From NCBI GenBank assembly GCA_034508935.3, contig CM067449.1, positions 39,406,912 to 39,470,911 on the forward strand: a DNA stretch of 64,000 bases, in the 5' to 3' direction. A model generated the notes under the pieces. That model saw nothing but the letters and a program-made list of their open reading frames with translations. It made no database searches and had not been told where the DNA came from. The translations under genes and the position numbers were made by a program. This DNA is from Berghia stephanieae. Lineage: Eukaryota > Mollusca > Gastropoda > Nudibranchia > Aeolidiidae. Shown piece after piece: positions 61,823 to 64,000 of this stretch; position 1 is the stretch's first letter; the number at the start of each line of letters is the position of its first letter.

Positions 61823-62019
61823 GTACTCTTTTGTTTTTCTTCATTTGGTGGATTTCAGGATTCATTTTCTGGATCTGATTCACTGTCATAATAGAGGTTT
61901 TGATGATGAGTTCATGTCAAAACCACGGTGAATGTATCACCATAGTTCTGCGACAGATACATTACAATTTCAATCAATTGTTAATGTTGATGGGACAGAA
62001 ATTTGAATTGAAATGTTAT

Positions 62020-62084
62020 AATGGCATGATGATTCTGCACTGGGCTATGATTTTTTATTGATTCCGAAGTGCTGTCTGACCATT
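62020..62084 (+). ncRNA. Box C/D snoRNA candidate 1a in RPS13 intron 4
   Basis: C box ATGATGA (62026-62032), D box CTGA (62076-62079), terminal stem AATGG/CCATT. Internal GCACTGGGCTATGATT and GTGCTGTCTGA are conserved in candidate 1b. GCACTGGGC is complementary to GCCCAGTGC, part of a conserved 28S rRNA stretch as I recall it, a target region of SNORD88/snR76-type guides. Lies in the sense intron of a known snoRNA-host type gene. Confidence 0.65.
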
Positions 62085-62499
62085 GGTAAGATTGTTTTAT
62101 ATTTTTTTAATGTCCAAAATCATAACAAAGATAAGTCAATTTTAGACTTTCAGCTCTATCCAAACATGAAGTTAATATCTCGCATGTATTAAAGTTAATA
62201 ATATTTGAACAAGTGCAACATTTTGTTGGACCCTCGCTAGCAATTGAGCCAAGACACTTTGCTCTGATGGCTTAATTTGTTTAGACTAAGATGAAGACTA
62301 CTAAGTTTGAAAGGATCTATTTACTAGGCTTGTATCAGCATGATATTTTCCGCTGATATTAATTTACATAAACTATACTCATCTGAATAAACTGATAATG
62401 AGTCTCAAAAATTTCATGTCCATGAAATCAGGACAAACTTTATTATTGCAATTTTATGTTAAGATGTAAATTAATGGGTTTACTTTGCAACTTGGTGAT

Positions 62500-62570
62500 T
62501 TTTTTGGAGTGATGAACCTGCACTGGGCTATGATTATATCTGATTACAATGTGCTGTCTGACCTTTAAAA
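62500..62570 (+). ncRNA. Box C/D snoRNA candidate 1b in RPS13 intron 4
   Basis: C box GTGATGA (62509-62515), D box CTGA (62558-62561), outer pairing TTTTTTGG with CC...AAAAAA. Shares CCTGCACTGGGCTATGATT and GTGCTGTCTGACC with candidate 1a, while sequence around and between them differs. This is the pattern expected of duplicated snoRNAs. Confidence 0.62.
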
Positions 62571-63059
62571 AAAATATGTCCATTAACAATTTACTGCTAA
62601 ATGCATGAGATGCTAAGATGATTTGCATATTTAAAATGGATACTGGTAAAGTCACGACTAATTCAAATTCTCACTCAACCCTCTCCTTAACTACAGGAAA
62701 ATTGTCACATACATAATGGCGCAACCAACATTTTTGACGCAAAATTTGAATAATTATAAAAAATATATATTTATAAGTGTGTGTTGTACAGCTTGATTTA
62801 CTGTGCAAGACTATGTATATAATAGTCCTTCAGAAGATAAGCTTTTTATGTTGGATGTATAAAAGGTTTCAGAAAAATTTGAACGTGGTAGATGAGGAAA
62901 AAGTTTAGACCTCTTTTTGAGCGGCCAAAATTGACCATTTGGCAACCAAGACTATAACTATTTCTTCACTTGACCAATGAAATGGTATTTTTATGAAATG
63001 TTACCTTAGCTTTTTCTTTTTGTTTGTACCATCACTGCAATACACTTTTCATCCTGGGA

Positions 63060-63400
63060 AGGTTGGCAGATCTGATTATATATGATTTTTAAACATTTGA
63101 GTGTATCCCTCTTAGTTGGGACCTGGGCTTGTGTGTGGATGAGACTTTTAGGTGATCTCAAACTTAGTACTTTGATAGTGTGCTCTTGGAATCTACATCT
63201 GTTTTTGGAATCTACATCTGTTTCCAATTTGAACAAATTCCCCTTTGTCTTACCTTTTCTTGGGTGCTTTAATTGTAATTCTAGAAATTTTGTCTATCCC
63301 ATTTTCTTCCTTTTTACTGGTGCTGATATGACCTTAATGTGTTGCAAACTCTTAAAATCAAAACAAACATCACCTGTCACTGCAAGTTATTTCAAAAGAT
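63060..63400 (+). mobile_element. SINE family R1, partial copy in RPS13 intron 4
   Basis: The + strand reads TAGGTGATCTCAAACTTAGT, TGTGCTCTTGGAATCTACAT (the end duplicated) and GGTGCTGATATGACCTTAAT then GTGTTGC, the R1 hairpin with one stem side decayed. Confidence 0.7.
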
Positions 63401-63529
63401 GATGGTGAAGGGATATTGTGTGTGTGACACATTTTGTACCCTTTTGTACCACTGATACGACCTCATTATTCCATGTGCTGTTTTGATCCTGAAAAATATT
63501 TAGTAATTTTACATGTTCCATTGGAATGT

Positions 63530-63614
63530 CTTGTCAATGATGTTTTCAAATATTTGCTACTCTTGACATCTATACTATGATGAAAACCATCTACCTTTTA
63601 GTGACTGAGACAAG
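63530..63614 (+). ncRNA. Box C/D snoRNA candidate 2a in RPS13 intron 4
   Basis: Terminal stem CTTGTC (63530-63535) with GACAAG (63609-63614), a C box ATGATGT (one base off consensus), D box CTGA (63605-63608), internal C'-like ATGATGA (63577-63583) and D'-like CTTGA (63562-63566). AATATTTGCTACT just before the D'-like box is complementary over 13 bases to AGTAGCAAATATT, a conserved 28S rRNA stretch as I recall it, in the region guided by U24-type snoRNAs. Confidence 0.68.
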
Positions 63615-63730
63615 TTATTTATTTTATATTTTATTGTGCAAATATCTCGTGTCCAAGCAACCTAGCAACTATGTGCCAGACTAGTACTCTTTTATTTTAC
63701 ATCTTGTTTATGAAGTTGAACATATATCAT

Positions 63731-63810
63731 CTTGTCAATGATGTTTACAAATATTTGCTACTCTTGACATCTATATGATGAACCATTCACCTTTCAATGG
63801 CTGAGACAAG
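63731..63810 (+). ncRNA. Box C/D snoRNA candidate 2b in RPS13 intron 4
   Basis: A duplicate of 2a about 200 bp downstream: the same CTTGTC/GACAAG stem, C box ATGATGT, the identical guide AATATTTGCTACT (63750-63762) and CTTGA, C' ATGATGA, and D box CTGA (63801-63804). The stretch before the D box differs (CACCTTTCAATGG against TACCTTTTAGTGA). Confidence 0.66.
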
Positions 63811-64000
63811 ATGAGATAGAGAAAAAAAATACCATAATATTCTCCTAAATATATATTGAGTCATTAAAAAAAAAATTACTTTCATTACATCATTGCAAAC
63901 AGGTCATTTGTTCCTCAATAGTTGGAAATCTCCTCCATGGTGGTTTTTCTTGAACTGTTGTGAAGATATTTTGTGTATAGTTAATTGTGAAAGAAGAGTT

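Noticed and set aside
61900-61980. Possible extra snoRNA starting at TGATGATGAG in RPS13 intron 4
   Set aside because: No D box (CTGA) at suitable spacing and no terminal stem.

Overview
This window is from an animal nuclear genome: AT-rich, intron-rich and crowded with transposable elements. Three conserved metazoan genes are legible exon by exon. Their intron-exon structure is detailed and slowly evolving, and the window is full of tRNA-derived SINEs, CR1/L2-like and RTE-like LINEs, and pogo-, mariner-, hAT- and Harbinger-like DNA transposons. This suggests a marine invertebrate, perhaps a deuterostome such as an echinoderm or hemichordate. That placement is inference; no single marker in the window proves it.

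Layout. (1) 1-6800: the 3' half of APIP, methylthioribulose-1-phosphate dehydratase of the methionine salvage pathway, on the + strand, with four exons at 1222-6598. It is preceded by an ACC/ACT minisatellite carrying a hAT-like MITE. Its introns hold a pogo-type element, a SINE and a LINE fragment, and a 43-bp tandem repeat lies just after the stop. (2) 6800-24300: a transposon graveyard between genes. It contains a Harbinger-like element, a hAT C-terminal remnant, an L2-like LINE holding a pogo element that holds a fold-back element that holds a SINE, a mariner remnant, and a CR1-like LINE cut by three later insertions. One of those insertions ends in a perfect palindrome of 86-bp arms inside a target-site duplication. 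(3) 24300-51100: the complete nucleosome assembly protein 1-like gene (NAP1L family) on the - strand, with a noncoding first exon and 14 shared coding exons. It has two alternative last exons, one encoding a basic tail and one a CaaX-type tail, and one frame-proven GC-AG intron. Its introns carry recent SINE copies, a 1.24-kb terminal-inverted-repeat element and large microsatellites. (4) 51100-58500: intergenic, with an RTE-like LINE inserted into another LINE, plus SINEs. (5) 58524 to the right edge: RPS13 (ribosomal protein uS15) on the + strand with a TOP-like start. Its last exon lies beyond the window. Intron 4 carries two pairs of duplicated box C/D snoRNA candidates.

The three genes are not functionally linked to each other. 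APIP acts in cytosolic sulfur salvage, NAP1L is a histone H2A-H2B chaperone, and RPS13 is part of the 40S subunit and probably also a snoRNA host. The most interesting non-gene signals are the intronic snoRNA pairs, a 3'-terminal hairpin shared by two otherwise different SINE families with compensatory stem changes, the palindromic SINE insertion, and the four-level nest of transposons. No LTR retroelement, Polinton, CRISPR array or bacterial-type operon was seen.
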